Assembly (NCBI GenBank): GCA_036522815.1
Contig: DATDFC010000191.1
Coordinates: 1 to 5,820, forward strand
DNA from: AG41 sp036522815
GTDB taxonomy: Bacteria > Gemmatimonadota > Gemmatimonadetes > Gemmatimonadales > GWC2-71-9
Direction of reading: 5' to 3'
DNA: 5,820 bases
The translations under genes were made by a program, and so were the position numbers. Shown here one piece after another: positions 1 through 5,820 of the stretch (position 1 is its first letter; every line of letters starts with the position of its first letter). A model generated the notes under the pieces. That model did not search any database. It was not told the DNA's origin and worked only from the letters and a program-made list of their open reading frames with translations.

Positions 1-753
1 CCAGCCGTCGTAGCCGACTTTGGTCAGCGCGGCGCGGATGGCGGGCCAGTTGTTGTCGCCCAGAAACAGATTGGTGTACACGCTCTGGTCGCCGCAGCGC
101 CCGCGATGCTTCATGACATCTTTCAGGTGAATGCGAGTGATGCGCGGCCCGTGGATCTCGATCCACTGCTCCGCGAACCCCGTGTCGTGGATGTTACCGA
201 CGTCGAGATGGATCCCGACCGCGGGACGCTTCACGTCGTCCAGGAATTGCGAGAACTCGCGCGGGCTCATGAGAAAGCGGTGCTCGGCGTTGCAGTTCTC
301 GCAACCGATCCGGACGCCGGCGCGCGCGGCTGTCTCGCCCAGCGCCCCGAGGGCATCCACGCAGCGCTGATACACTTCGTTGTAAGGGACTTCCTCCGTC
401 ACGAGCCCCGCGACCACGAGGATCGCGTCGGTGCCGAGCAGCACCGCGGTCTCGATTTGCCGCTCCACGATGCGCATCGCCCGAGCCCGCACCGTGGGGT
501 CGCGCGCGGAGAGGGGCGAGGCCCAGTGCAAACCGGTCGACACGTTGGAGACGACGAGGCCGGCATCTTCCACTTTGTGCCGCAGCTCCCGCACCTGGGC
601 ATCCGCGGTGCTCAGCTGAAACCACGGGACGTCGCCCAGCCACAGCTCGATGCCGTCGAAGCCGGCCTGCTTGATGAGCCGCAGGCCTGTTTCGAATCCC
701 CACTGCTTCGGAATCATGTTATCGCCGATGGCTTTCTTCATGCGACGCATCAT
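1..753 (-). CDS. Sugar phosphate isomerase/epimerase, TIM barrel (C-terminus cut by window edge)
   Basis: The frame is open from ATG at 753 to base 1, giving 251 residues with no stop, so the gene continues past the left edge. The translation starts MMRRMKKAIGDN and reads as the xylose-isomerase-like TIM barrel family (AP endonuclease 2 fold), close in layout to L-xylulose-5-phosphate 3-epimerases (UlaE type). Visible signs are GFDGIELW near 31-38, the metal ligand Glu152 in IGCENCN, Asp184 in IHLDVGN, His209 in RIHLKD, then LGDNNWP and GYDGW at the very end. Relatives put the fourth metal ligand, a Glu, a few residues after GYDGW, just outside the window; I expect about 20-40 residues to be missing. 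The likely role is cytoplasmic divalent-metal-dependent epimerisation or isomerisation of a sugar or sugar phosphate; the substrate cannot be read from sequence. In-frame ATGs at 753, 750 and 741 compete; none has a clear Shine-Dalgarno, and 741 (MKKAIGDN) would match common family starts. It is divergent from the MBL gene. Confidence 0.9.
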   Translation of the reverse strand, partial: MMRRMKKAIGDNMIPKQWGFETGLRLIKQAGFDGIELWLGDVPWFQLSTADAQVRELRHKVEDAGLVVSNVSTGLHWASPLSARDPTVRARAMRIVERQIETAVLLGTDAILVVAGLVTEEVPYNEVYQRCVDALGALGETAARAGVRIGCENCNAEHRFLMSPREFSQFLDDVKRPAVGIHLDVGNIHDTGFAEQWIEIHGPRITRIHLKDVMKHRGRCGDQSVYTNLFLGDNNWPAIRAALTKVGYDGW

Positions 754-837
754 ACTCGAATTAGTCCCGGCCGGCGAACAGCGCCCCTCTGCTCACGGGC
801 TTGCGCGCCCGGGTGACTGGTCGGACCTTGACGGGCG
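754..837. promoter_or_regulatory. Divergent intergenic region between epimerase and MBL hydrolase
   Basis: These 84 bases separate the two divergent starts, so promoters for both genes should lie here or just inside the coding regions. I found no convincing -35/-10 pair on either strand. Two small symmetric elements are visible: the 8-base palindrome CCGGCCGG at 767-774, and an inverted repeat CGGGC (796-800) / GCCCG (807-811) with a 6-base loop, which would fall in the MBL leader or act as an operator. Both are easy to obtain by chance in GC-rich DNA. The regulatory role is inferred from gene orientation only. Confidence 0.35.
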
Positions 838-1800
838 ATGAGAATCACTGCGAGCCCACTCGACACGGATCACTTCGACGGGCGCCGGTTTCACAATCCC
901 AACGGCGCCAATGGCCGCCCCTTCTGGATGGTGCCGCGCATGCTGCTCACGCCGCGCCGCCGCTGGCCGGCCACGGTCCCGGTCGAGCCGCGCCGGCCTC
1001 CCAGCGCCGGCCCGGACGACGTGGTGGTCACGTTCATCGGTCATGCCACGTTTCTCATCCAAGTGGGCACCACCAGTCTGCTGACCGATCCCGTGTACTC
1101 GGAGCGGGCCAGCCCTGTTTCGTTCGCAGGCCCCCGGCGGGTGCGGGCGCCCGGCGTGCGATTCGACGATCTGCCCGCCATCGCGCTGGTGCTGCTGAGT
1201 CACAATCACTACGACCACTGTGATCTCCGGACCCTGCGAGCGCTCGAGCGGCGCTTTCAGCCGCGGCTCGTGACGCCGCTCGGCAACGGCCGCCTGCTCC
1301 GAGCGGCGGGCATCCGCAACGTCGAGGAGCTGGACTGGTGGCAGCGTGCCAGCGCGGCGCCGCTTCCGGTCACGCTGACGCCCGCCCAGCACTTCTCGGC
1401 GCGCGGCCCGTTCGACCGCAATCGCGCGCTGTGGGGCGGATTCCTGATCGAGGCCGGGGCTCGCCGGATCCTGTTCGCCGGCGATTCCGGGTACGGCCCC
1501 CATTTCCGGGAGATCGCCGCGCGGCTCTCCCCGATCGATCTGGCGCTGCTGCCGATCGGGGCCTACGAGCCGCGCTGGTTCATGCAAGACATCCACATGA
1601 ATCCGGCCGAGGCGGTGCAGGCGCACCGCGATCTCGGCGCCCGCCGCAGTGTCGCGATGCACTTCGGCACGTTTCAGTTGACGCCCGAGGGAGTGGACGA
1701 GCCGGTTCGGGAACTGACGAAGGCGCTCCAAGAGCGCGCTATGCCGGCCGGGGTATTCCGGCCGGCAGAGGTCGGGGAGTCGCTGCGGCTTACCGGTTGA
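838..1800 (+). CDS. MBL-fold metallo-hydrolase, NAPE-PLD/UlaG-like
   Basis: This is a complete 320-residue gene. ATG at 838 is the first usable start after an in-frame TGA at 829-831; upstream there is only a weak purine patch (GGG) and no strong Shine-Dalgarno. The protein is a metallo-beta-lactamase-fold hydrolase of the N-acylphosphatidylethanolamine phospholipase D-like group. Evidence is TFIGHATFLIQ (65-75), LLTDPVYSERASPVSFAGP (81-99), the metal signature SHNHYDH (121-127), QHFSARG with His185, FAGDSGYG with Asp216, the family block GAYEPRWF (241-248) plus HMNPAEAV (253-260), and AMHFGTF with His275. All seven expected zinc ligands are present: His122, His124, Asp126, His127, His185, Asp216 and His275. 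There is no signal peptide or membrane segment, so it should be cytoplasmic. Bacterial relatives hydrolyse phosphodiester-type lipid or lactone substrates, but the substrate here is unknown. Its last 11 bases overlap the convergent barrel gene, and its last 60 bases hold a strong inverted repeat. Confidence 0.93.
   Translation: MRITASPLDTDHFDGRRFHNPNGANGRPFWMVPRMLLTPRRRWPATVPVEPRRPPSAGPDDVVVTFIGHATFLIQVGTTSLLTDPVYSERASPVSFAGPRRVRAPGVRFDDLPAIALVLLSHNHYDHCDLRTLRALERRFQPRLVTPLGNGRLLRAAGIRNVEELDWWQRASAAPLPVTLTPAQHFSARGPFDRNRALWGGFLIEAGARRILFAGDSGYGPHFREIAARLSPIDLALLPIGAYEPRWFMQDIHMNPAEAVQAHRDLGARRSVAMHFGTFQLTPEGVDEPVRELTKALQERAMPAGVFRPAEVGESLRLTG
1723..1737. repeat. Second small hairpin: 6-bp stem, 3-base loop
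   Basis: GCGCTC (1723-1728) and GAGCGC (1732-1737) are perfect reverse complements around loop CAA. It lies four bases from the 10-bp inverted repeat at 1742-1767, so a minus-strand transcript running past the barrel gene would meet two hairpins in a row. It lies inside the MBL coding sequence (around residues 296-300). A 6-bp stem alone is expected by chance in GC-rich DNA; only its closeness to the larger hairpin makes it worth noting. Confidence 0.4.
1742..1767 (-). terminator. Candidate 3' hairpin of the barrel gene: perfect 10-bp inverted repeat, no U-tract
   Basis: The left arm TGCCGGCCGG (1742-1751) and right arm CCGGCCGGCA (1758-1767) are perfect reverse complements around the 6-base loop GGTATT. 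The hairpin starts 22 bases after the stop of the minus-strand barrel gene, where a terminator would be expected. On the minus strand no T-run follows it, so it is not a standard intrinsic terminator. It may stop convergent transcription, protect the mRNA 3' end or work with Rho. The same bases encode residues 302-310 of the MBL protein. That the inverted repeat exists is certain; the terminator function is inferred. Confidence 0.45.
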
Positions 1801-4339
1801 TCCAGTAGGAGAACTTCACCAGGAAGCTGTTGTCGGGCCGCAGGCCGAACAGATCGCCCAAGTCGCCGCGGAAGCCTTGCGTCCCCTCGGCGCCCGTCGA
1901 GTTCTGGCGCCCCTGGCTCCACACCAGGAACAGCGTCGAGCCGGGCCGATACTCCCAGCGGAACACGACGTTGGAGCGGAACTGCTTGTAGTTGAATCCG
2001 CCGGGGTTGTCGGCGGGGACCGGGTCCTGGACGTAGCGACTCGCGAAGTCGGCGGCGCGCGGCGTGTGGGACAGCTGCTGCACGTTGCTGTAGGTCCCCT
2101 TCGAGACGAACGGCTGGGCGTAAACCTGCAGCGTCGCGCTGGCGGTGAACGGGTACGTGAAGCGCATGGTCACGCCGAGCTGCTTCTGCTCGAGGTGAGC
2201 GAACGCCCAAGTCGTGTCCCTGACGAGCCCGAGCGGCTGCACCGCGTTAGTGGTGCGGGTGTAGTTGGGGATGATCGCCGCGGTGACGCGCGACGCCAGC
2301 TTGAAATCGACCTCGGGGCTCAGGTTGATGCTGTGCGAGCGGCCGCCGTCGCCGCGCCAGTAGTTCATCCAGAAATAGGGCACGATCGCCTTGCGGTCGT
2401 CGCCGTTCAGGCCGGCCCAGGGCGCGAAGTACGGATCCTGGCGCACCGCCGGCCCGCCGCGCGCGCACGAGTAACAATAGGTTTCGCCCAGCTGGCCCAC
2501 CGTGCCCCCGAAGTGGAACGACCAGGTGTTGCGGAACGTCGTGTGCGTGTTGGTGTTGAACGCCCGCTCCTCGGGTAGCCCCGCCGTCGTCCAGTACTGC
2601 CACCAGTTGAAATTCCACTGGAACCGCTGGTACAGGGCGCGCTGGTGGCGGTCGAAGAATCCCACCCAGGTGCTCCACGCCTGCTGGTCGGCGCGCTGCA
2701 GGTAGCCCAGGTCGTTGATCTCGAAGCCGGCGGAGCGGCGCTCGTAGCCCGTCTGGAACATGACATGCGCGCCGCCCACCTTGCCGAACTGCAGCGCCGC
2801 GTCGCTCCCGGAGAGCGATGTGCGCGTGGGGTCGTAACGGAAGGCATCGGGCCGACGGTAGTAGTGCGCCGCGTCACGCTGCGTGAGGGCGATCGCTGAA
2901 TCGGTTCCCGCCACGCGGCTCAGGTCGAGCGAGCCTGAAAGCTCGTACGTGCGGCCGGGGAAACGGTGGCGGAAATCCACCGCGCCCACATAGGCGCTGC
3001 GCCGGAGATACTGGGACGTCCACGAATCGTTGTCCCGATTCACCGCCGTGACGATGGCGCCGATGCTACTCTCACCGCCGCGCAGGTCCTGGCGCAGCCG
3101 CACCACGCCATAGTTGCTGGTCGGCTCGATCGTCGCTCCGCCTACGCCCGTGACGTGCTGGGTCACCGCATCGAGCACGCCGATCGTGAGCCCACTCGGC
3201 AGCCTCCCGGTGAGCTTGCCCGCGCCGATGATCCGCGTGAACGCGGCGGAGGTGGTGTCGTTGTAGGTGCCCCGAAGCTCGGGAGCGCGCCCGATGCGCC
3301 GCGAGTACACCAACCCTTCGCCTGTGCTGCAGTCGTTCACCGCGGTGCAGTTCACGTCGAACTGGAACAGCCCGCGTCCCGCGACGAAGAACGGCCGCTG
3401 CTCACGGTAGAACGTCTCGAACGCGGTGAGGTTCAGGACGCCCGGATCGGCCTCGACCTGTCCGAAGTCGGGGTTCAACGTAGCGTCGAGCGTCAGGTTC
3501 GACGCGACCCGGTACTTCAGGTCGCCGCCCAGCGTCACGTCCTGGGTACGCCCGATCCGCGTCGCCTCGAACTCCGACACGTTCTTGGTCACGAGATAGG
3601 GCGCGGCCTCGAGCCGGCGCGGTGCCTCGAGGTCGTCGAACCCGGGGACGTCGCCAAACTGCGACACGAAGCCCGCCTTCGACTGGCGCAGCAGCGGCCA
3701 GCTCACGCGCTGGGAGTAGCGGTACAGATCCCGATCGATAATGAGGCCGAAGGTGTGCTCTCGCTGGCGCCCGTAGCGCAACTGTGACAACGGGATGCGG
3801 AATTCGGCGGTCCAACCGAGCGAGTCGACGCGGGTCGCGACGTCCCATACCGCGTCCCAGGCGAAGTCCTCGTTGCCGTCGTTATAGATCTGCGCGTCAA
3901 GCTTCACGCCCGAGGGGTTGACGCCGAACTCGTAGCCGGTGCGGCGATCGTGATACGAGTCCAGGAACAACCACACCATATCGGCGGGAGTGAAGTAGTC
4001 GCGCCGGGCGAGCACGGTGATGATGCTGTCGGGGTGGGGATCAAACGCCCGCACCAGCACGTACAGGTTGCCCGCGTCGTACGCAACCTTCGCGACGGTC
4101 GGGAGTTTGGGCGCTCCACCCTCACTGGGCCGCCATTCTTGAAATTCGGTGATAGCCGGAGCCTCACGCCATACGGCGTCGTCGTCCCGTCCATCGAGCG
4201 CGGGCGGCTGGGCGGCGCGGGTGGCGGCGACCCGGGTCGGCGGGGACGCCGGATCGGGCGCGGGTCGCCGGGGCGACGGCGAATCCTGCGCCTGTGCGTA
4301 GAGCATGACGGCGGCGATGAGCGGCAAGCCCAGGGGCAT
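1790..4339 (-). CDS. DUF5916 outer-membrane beta-barrel protein with N-terminal CBM9-like domain
   Basis: With the start at 4339 this is an 849-residue protein. The frame stays open to an ATG at 4453, but that longer form begins with a non-secretory arginine-rich stretch and would overlap the GH3 gene by 59 bases. ATG 4339 gives MPLGLPLIAAVMLYAQA, a short signal peptide with likely cleavage after AQA (about residue 17), although its n-region lacks Lys/Arg. A Pro/Ala-rich linker (21-46) leads into a CBM9-like beta-sandwich (about 44-235, including ALDGRDDDAVW and NPSGVKLDAQIYNDG). The rest (about 240-849) is DUF5916 beta-barrel, shown by NPDFGQVEADP (289-299), REQRPFF (312-318), YSRRIGR (345-351), WEYRPGSTLFLVWSQGR (795-811) and the aromatic end FSYWINR. 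Its four cysteines form two close pairs, 331/337 and 622/625. The family is placed in the outer membrane; its function is not established, and carbohydrate binding or uptake is inferred from the N-terminal fold. It is probably co-transcribed with the GH3 gene upstream. Its TAA overlaps the MBL gene tail-to-tail. Confidence 0.92.
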   Translation of the reverse strand: MPLGLPLIAAVMLYAQAQDSPSPRRPAPDPASPPTRVAATRAAQPPALDGRDDDAVWREAPAITEFQEWRPSEGGAPKLPTVAKVAYDAGNLYVLVRAFDPHPDSIITVLARRDYFTPADMVWLFLDSYHDRRTGYEFGVNPSGVKLDAQIYNDGNEDFAWDAVWDVATRVDSLGWTAEFRIPLSQLRYGRQREHTFGLIIDRDLYRYSQRVSWPLLRQSKAGFVSQFGDVPGFDDLEAPRRLEAAPYLVTKNVSEFEATRIGRTQDVTLGGDLKYRVASNLTLDATLNPDFGQVEADPGVLNLTAFETFYREQRPFFVAGRGLFQFDVNCTAVNDCSTGEGLVYSRRIGRAPELRGTYNDTTSAAFTRIIGAGKLTGRLPSGLTIGVLDAVTQHVTGVGGATIEPTSNYGVVRLRQDLRGGESSIGAIVTAVNRDNDSWTSQYLRRSAYVGAVDFRHRFPGRTYELSGSLDLSRVAGTDSAIALTQRDAAHYYRRPDAFRYDPTRTSLSGSDAALQFGKVGGAHVMFQTGYERRSAGFEINDLGYLQRADQQAWSTWVGFFDRHQRALYQRFQWNFNWWQYWTTAGLPEERAFNTNTHTTFRNTWSFHFGGTVGQLGETYCYSCARGGPAVRQDPYFAPWAGLNGDDRKAIVPYFWMNYWRGDGGRSHSINLSPEVDFKLASRVTAAIIPNYTRTTNAVQPLGLVRDTTWAFAHLEQKQLGVTMRFTYPFTASATLQVYAQPFVSKGTYSNVQQLSHTPRAADFASRYVQDPVPADNPGGFNYKQFRSNVVFRWEYRPGSTLFLVWSQGRQNSTGAEGTQGFRGDLGDLFGLRPDNSFLVKFSYWINR

Positions 4340-4394
4340 AGGGACCTGGTCGGAGGTTTGCCCCTTAGATAACGGGACTCGGGAAAGGGTTGTG
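4340..4394 (-). promoter_or_regulatory. Spacer between GH3 and barrel genes, with a weak -10-like box
   Basis: This 55-base spacer separates the GH3 stop from the barrel protein start. No stable hairpin followed by a T-run is present, which favours read-through from the GH3 gene. On the minus strand the AT-richer patch TTATCTAA (4372 to 4365) resembles a -10 element about 26 bases before the ATG, but no matching -35 is seen. The only Shine-Dalgarno candidate is a weak CAGG about 6 bases before the ATG. An internal promoter is possible but poorly supported. Confidence 0.25.
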
Positions 4395-5820
4395 TCAGCG
4401 CTGGCCCGCCACCATAACCGTCTTCTCCAAGCGGATATCCGCGGACGAGGCACCGACCTCCACCACGACCGGGCCGTTCTCGACGGTCCAGCGGTGGGCG
4501 TCCGGGTCCCAGTATGCGAGCGCCTGCCCGGAGAGGGGGAACGTCACGGTGCGGGTCTCGCCAGGCTGGAGCGTCACCCGGCGAAAGCCCCGCAGGTCGC
4601 GCTTGGGGCGCGCCACCCGTGACTGCGGGTACCGCGCATAGAGCTGCACGACCTCGTCCCCCACCCGCTTGCCCGTGTTGGTCACCTCCACCGCCACGCT
4701 GAGCGTATCGCCGCCCCGCAGGGTGTCGGTGCTGGTGCGCAGCCGGTCGTAGCCGAACACCGTATAGCTCAGTCCATAGCCGAACGGATAGAGCGGCTTT
4801 CCCTGGAAGAACCGGTAGGTGCGGCCGGCCATGGCGTAGTTGTCGAACGCCGGGAGGTCGGACACGCTCCGATAAAAGGTGACCGGGAGGCGGCCGCCCG
4901 GATTGTACGCGCCGAACAGCACGTCGGCGATCGCGCTCCCGCCCGCCTGGCCGGGATACCACGCCTCGAGGATGGCGGGGACGTGCTCCTGAGCCCAGTT
5001 CACGGCGACCGCGCTCCCGCTCATCAGGACGAGCACCGTGGGCTTGCCGAGGCCCGCGATCCGCTCGAGCAGCCGCTCCTGCGGCGCCGGGAGATCGAGC
5101 GCAGTCCGATCGCCGCCGGAGAAGCCCGGGACTTGGACGCGCATCTCCTCACCTTCCAGGCGAGCGGTGAGGCCGAGACACAGCACCACCGCGTCGGCGC
5201 GCTGCGCCACCTGCACGGCCTCGGCCTCGAGCGCTTCGGTGGGAGTGGCCCACAGGAGCTGCAGCTCGGCCTCGCCGTAGGATTCCTCTCCGTCCACGCG
5301 GAGACGGTAGCGCCGGCCTCCCTGCAGCAGCAGGGGCTCGGTCTGCGCGAAGCGGGGGTCGGGGAATTCCCCGTCGTGCGTCGGATACACCGACTGCACC
5401 ACGAGGCTGTCGTCCAGGTAGAGCTGGAACTTGACGGTGCCGACCAGCGCCAAGCGGTACGTCCCCGTATGGGCCGGCCGCAGCGTGCCCGTCCAGCGCA
5501 CGCCGAAGTCATCGACGTTCATATCGGCGCGCGGCGCCCCCGCGCCCCAGTGCGCGTCGAGCGTCGAGTCCGCCCGCACGAACAGCGGCGCGCCCGACAT
5601 CGTCCGGCTCGCGTAGAAGGCCGCGTCCAACCCGCGCCGCCCGCGCGCGGTCGACAGCACCGCCGCCGGCACGGGGGCAAGCACGGGGAACCCGTCCGCC
5701 AGGTCCGAGCCGAGGGCGTACAGGACGCGCGTGCGCGGCGACACCGCCTCGCGGATGCCGCGCAGCGGCGTGACCGGATCGGCCGGAATGCCGTTGTAGT
5801 TGCCGAGCAGCATGCGCCAT
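4395..5820 (-). CDS. GH3 beta-glucosidase/xylosidase with PA14 insert, C-terminal part (N-terminus beyond window)
   Basis: The frame is open to the right edge. The ATG at 5813 is internal: codons TGG and CGC precede it in frame, and MLLGNYNG is a GH3 motif from the start of the alpha/beta-sandwich domain. About 474 residues are visible, numbered here from that Met. They contain the start of domain 2 (1-55), a PA14 domain (about 62-190, including GVRWTGTLRP, GTYRLALVG and LYLDDSLVV), and the rest of domain 2 with LEGEEM (219-224), PGFSGGDRT (229-237), LVLMSGSAVAVNWA (261-274), EAWYPGQAGGSA (283-294), GGRLPVTFY (306-314) and YPFGYGLSYT (342-351). A Fn3-like tail (about 370-428) has GDEVVQLYARYP, KRDLRGF and LQPGET. 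The acid/base Glu probably lies in LEGEEM; the nucleophile Asp lies in the barrel domain outside the window. The enzyme should release terminal beta-glucosyl or xylosyl units. PA14 in relatives shapes the substrate pocket. It is probably first or early in an operon with the barrel gene. A signal peptide cannot be checked. Confidence 0.95.
   Translation of the reverse strand, partial: WRMLLGNYNGIPADPVTPLRGIREAVSPRTRVLYALGSDLADGFPVLAPVPAAVLSTARGRRGLDAAFYASRTMSGAPLFVRADSTLDAHWGAGAPRADMNVDDFGVRWTGTLRPAHTGTYRLALVGTVKFQLYLDDSLVVQSVYPTHDGEFPDPRFAQTEPLLLQGGRRYRLRVDGEESYGEAELQLLWATPTEALEAEAVQVAQRADAVVLCLGLTARLEGEEMRVQVPGFSGGDRTALDLPAPQERLLERIAGLGKPTVLVLMSGSAVAVNWAQEHVPAILEAWYPGQAGGSAIADVLFGAYNPGGRLPVTFYRSVSDLPAFDNYAMAGRTYRFFQGKPLYPFGYGLSYTVFGYDRLRTSTDTLRGGDTLSVAVEVTNTGKRVGDEVVQLYARYPQSRVARPKRDLRGFRRVTLQPGETRTVTFPLSGQALAYWDPDAHRWTVENGPVVVEVGASSADIRLEKTVMVAGQR

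Noticed and set aside
106..816. A 236-codon open frame on the plus strand over the epimerase
   Set aside because: It is antisense to the TIM-barrel gene, whose motifs and metal ligands are clear; the plus-strand translation is low-complexity Arg/His/Ala with no family signature.
793..1731. A 312-codon open frame on the minus strand, antisense to the MBL gene
   Set aside because: It is Arg/His/Pro-rich with no recognisable motif and lies wholly opposite a gene with a full set of catalytic motifs; long antisense frames are usual in GC-rich codon usage.
2966..3787. A 273-codon open frame on the plus strand, and a similar one at 1877-2578
   Set aside because: Both are antisense to the DUF5916 gene in the region with its best motifs and are explained by GC-rich third positions.
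4340..4453. A possible 38-residue N-terminal extension of the barrel protein from ATG 4453
   Set aside because: It would hide the signal peptide behind an Arg/Trp-rich segment and overlap the GH3 coding end by 59 bases.
4889..4898. The 10-base palindrome GGCGGCCGCC
   Set aside because: It lies in the conserved GH3 codons for GGRLP with no loop and no positional logic; it is expected in GC-rich coding DNA.
3904..4962. A 352-codon minus-strand frame spanning the GH3/barrel junction
   Set aside because: It runs in a different frame across two well-supported genes, is Arg/Pro/Gly-rich, and resembles no known domain.
5509..5820. A 103-codon minus-strand frame starting at the extreme right-edge ATG
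   Set aside because: It is a shifted frame of the GH3 gene; the frame beginning WRMLLGNYNG carries the true GH3 motifs.
1..5820. CRISPR array, tRNA or rRNA gene, insertion sequence, toxin-antitoxin pair or phage defence system
   Set aside because: No regularly spaced repeats, cloverleaf-like sequence, transposase motif or small paired frames were found, and the four genes account for nearly all bases.

Overview
This is a GC-rich bacterial chromosomal window carrying four protein-coding genes and almost no spare DNA. The closest fit I can suggest is Gemmatimonadota or a similar GC-rich soil or sediment lineage. That rests on a large DUF5916-type outer-membrane barrel with an N-terminal CBM9-like domain, a family that lineage often carries in many copies, next to a PA14-containing GH3 glycosidase. 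The taxonomic call is inference only. No RNA genes, CRISPR arrays, insertion sequences, phage genes or tRNA-type attachment sites were seen.

Layout. (1) Bases 1-753, minus strand: a sugar phosphate isomerase/epimerase of the xylose-isomerase-like TIM-barrel type, cut off at its C-terminus by the left edge. (2) Bases 754-837: an 84-base divergent intergenic region. (3) Bases 838-1800, plus strand: a complete NAPE-PLD/UlaG-like metallo-beta-lactamase-fold hydrolase with all seven expected metal ligands. (4) Bases 1790-4339, minus strand: a complete 849-residue secreted or outer-membrane DUF5916 protein, whose stop overlaps the MBL gene tail-to-tail by 11 bases. Just past that stop, inside the MBL coding sequence, lies a perfect 10-bp inverted repeat followed by a second 6-bp hairpin. 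(5) Bases 4340-4394: a 55-base spacer. (6) Bases 4395-5820, minus strand: the C-terminal part of a GH3 beta-glucosidase/xylosidase with an inserted PA14 domain and a Fn3-like tail. Its catalytic N-terminal barrel lies beyond the right edge.

How they may work together. The GH3 enzyme and the barrel protein are on the same strand, 55 bases apart, with no terminator visible between them. They probably form one transcript: a glycosidase and a cell-surface protein with a carbohydrate-binding-like domain. The epimerase would fit downstream sugar catabolism, but the oppositely oriented MBL gene separates it from them, so the link is weak. The MBL hydrolase has no visible connection to glycan use. 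I see no convincing new system. The most unusual sequence feature is the tandem hairpin at the convergent gene ends.
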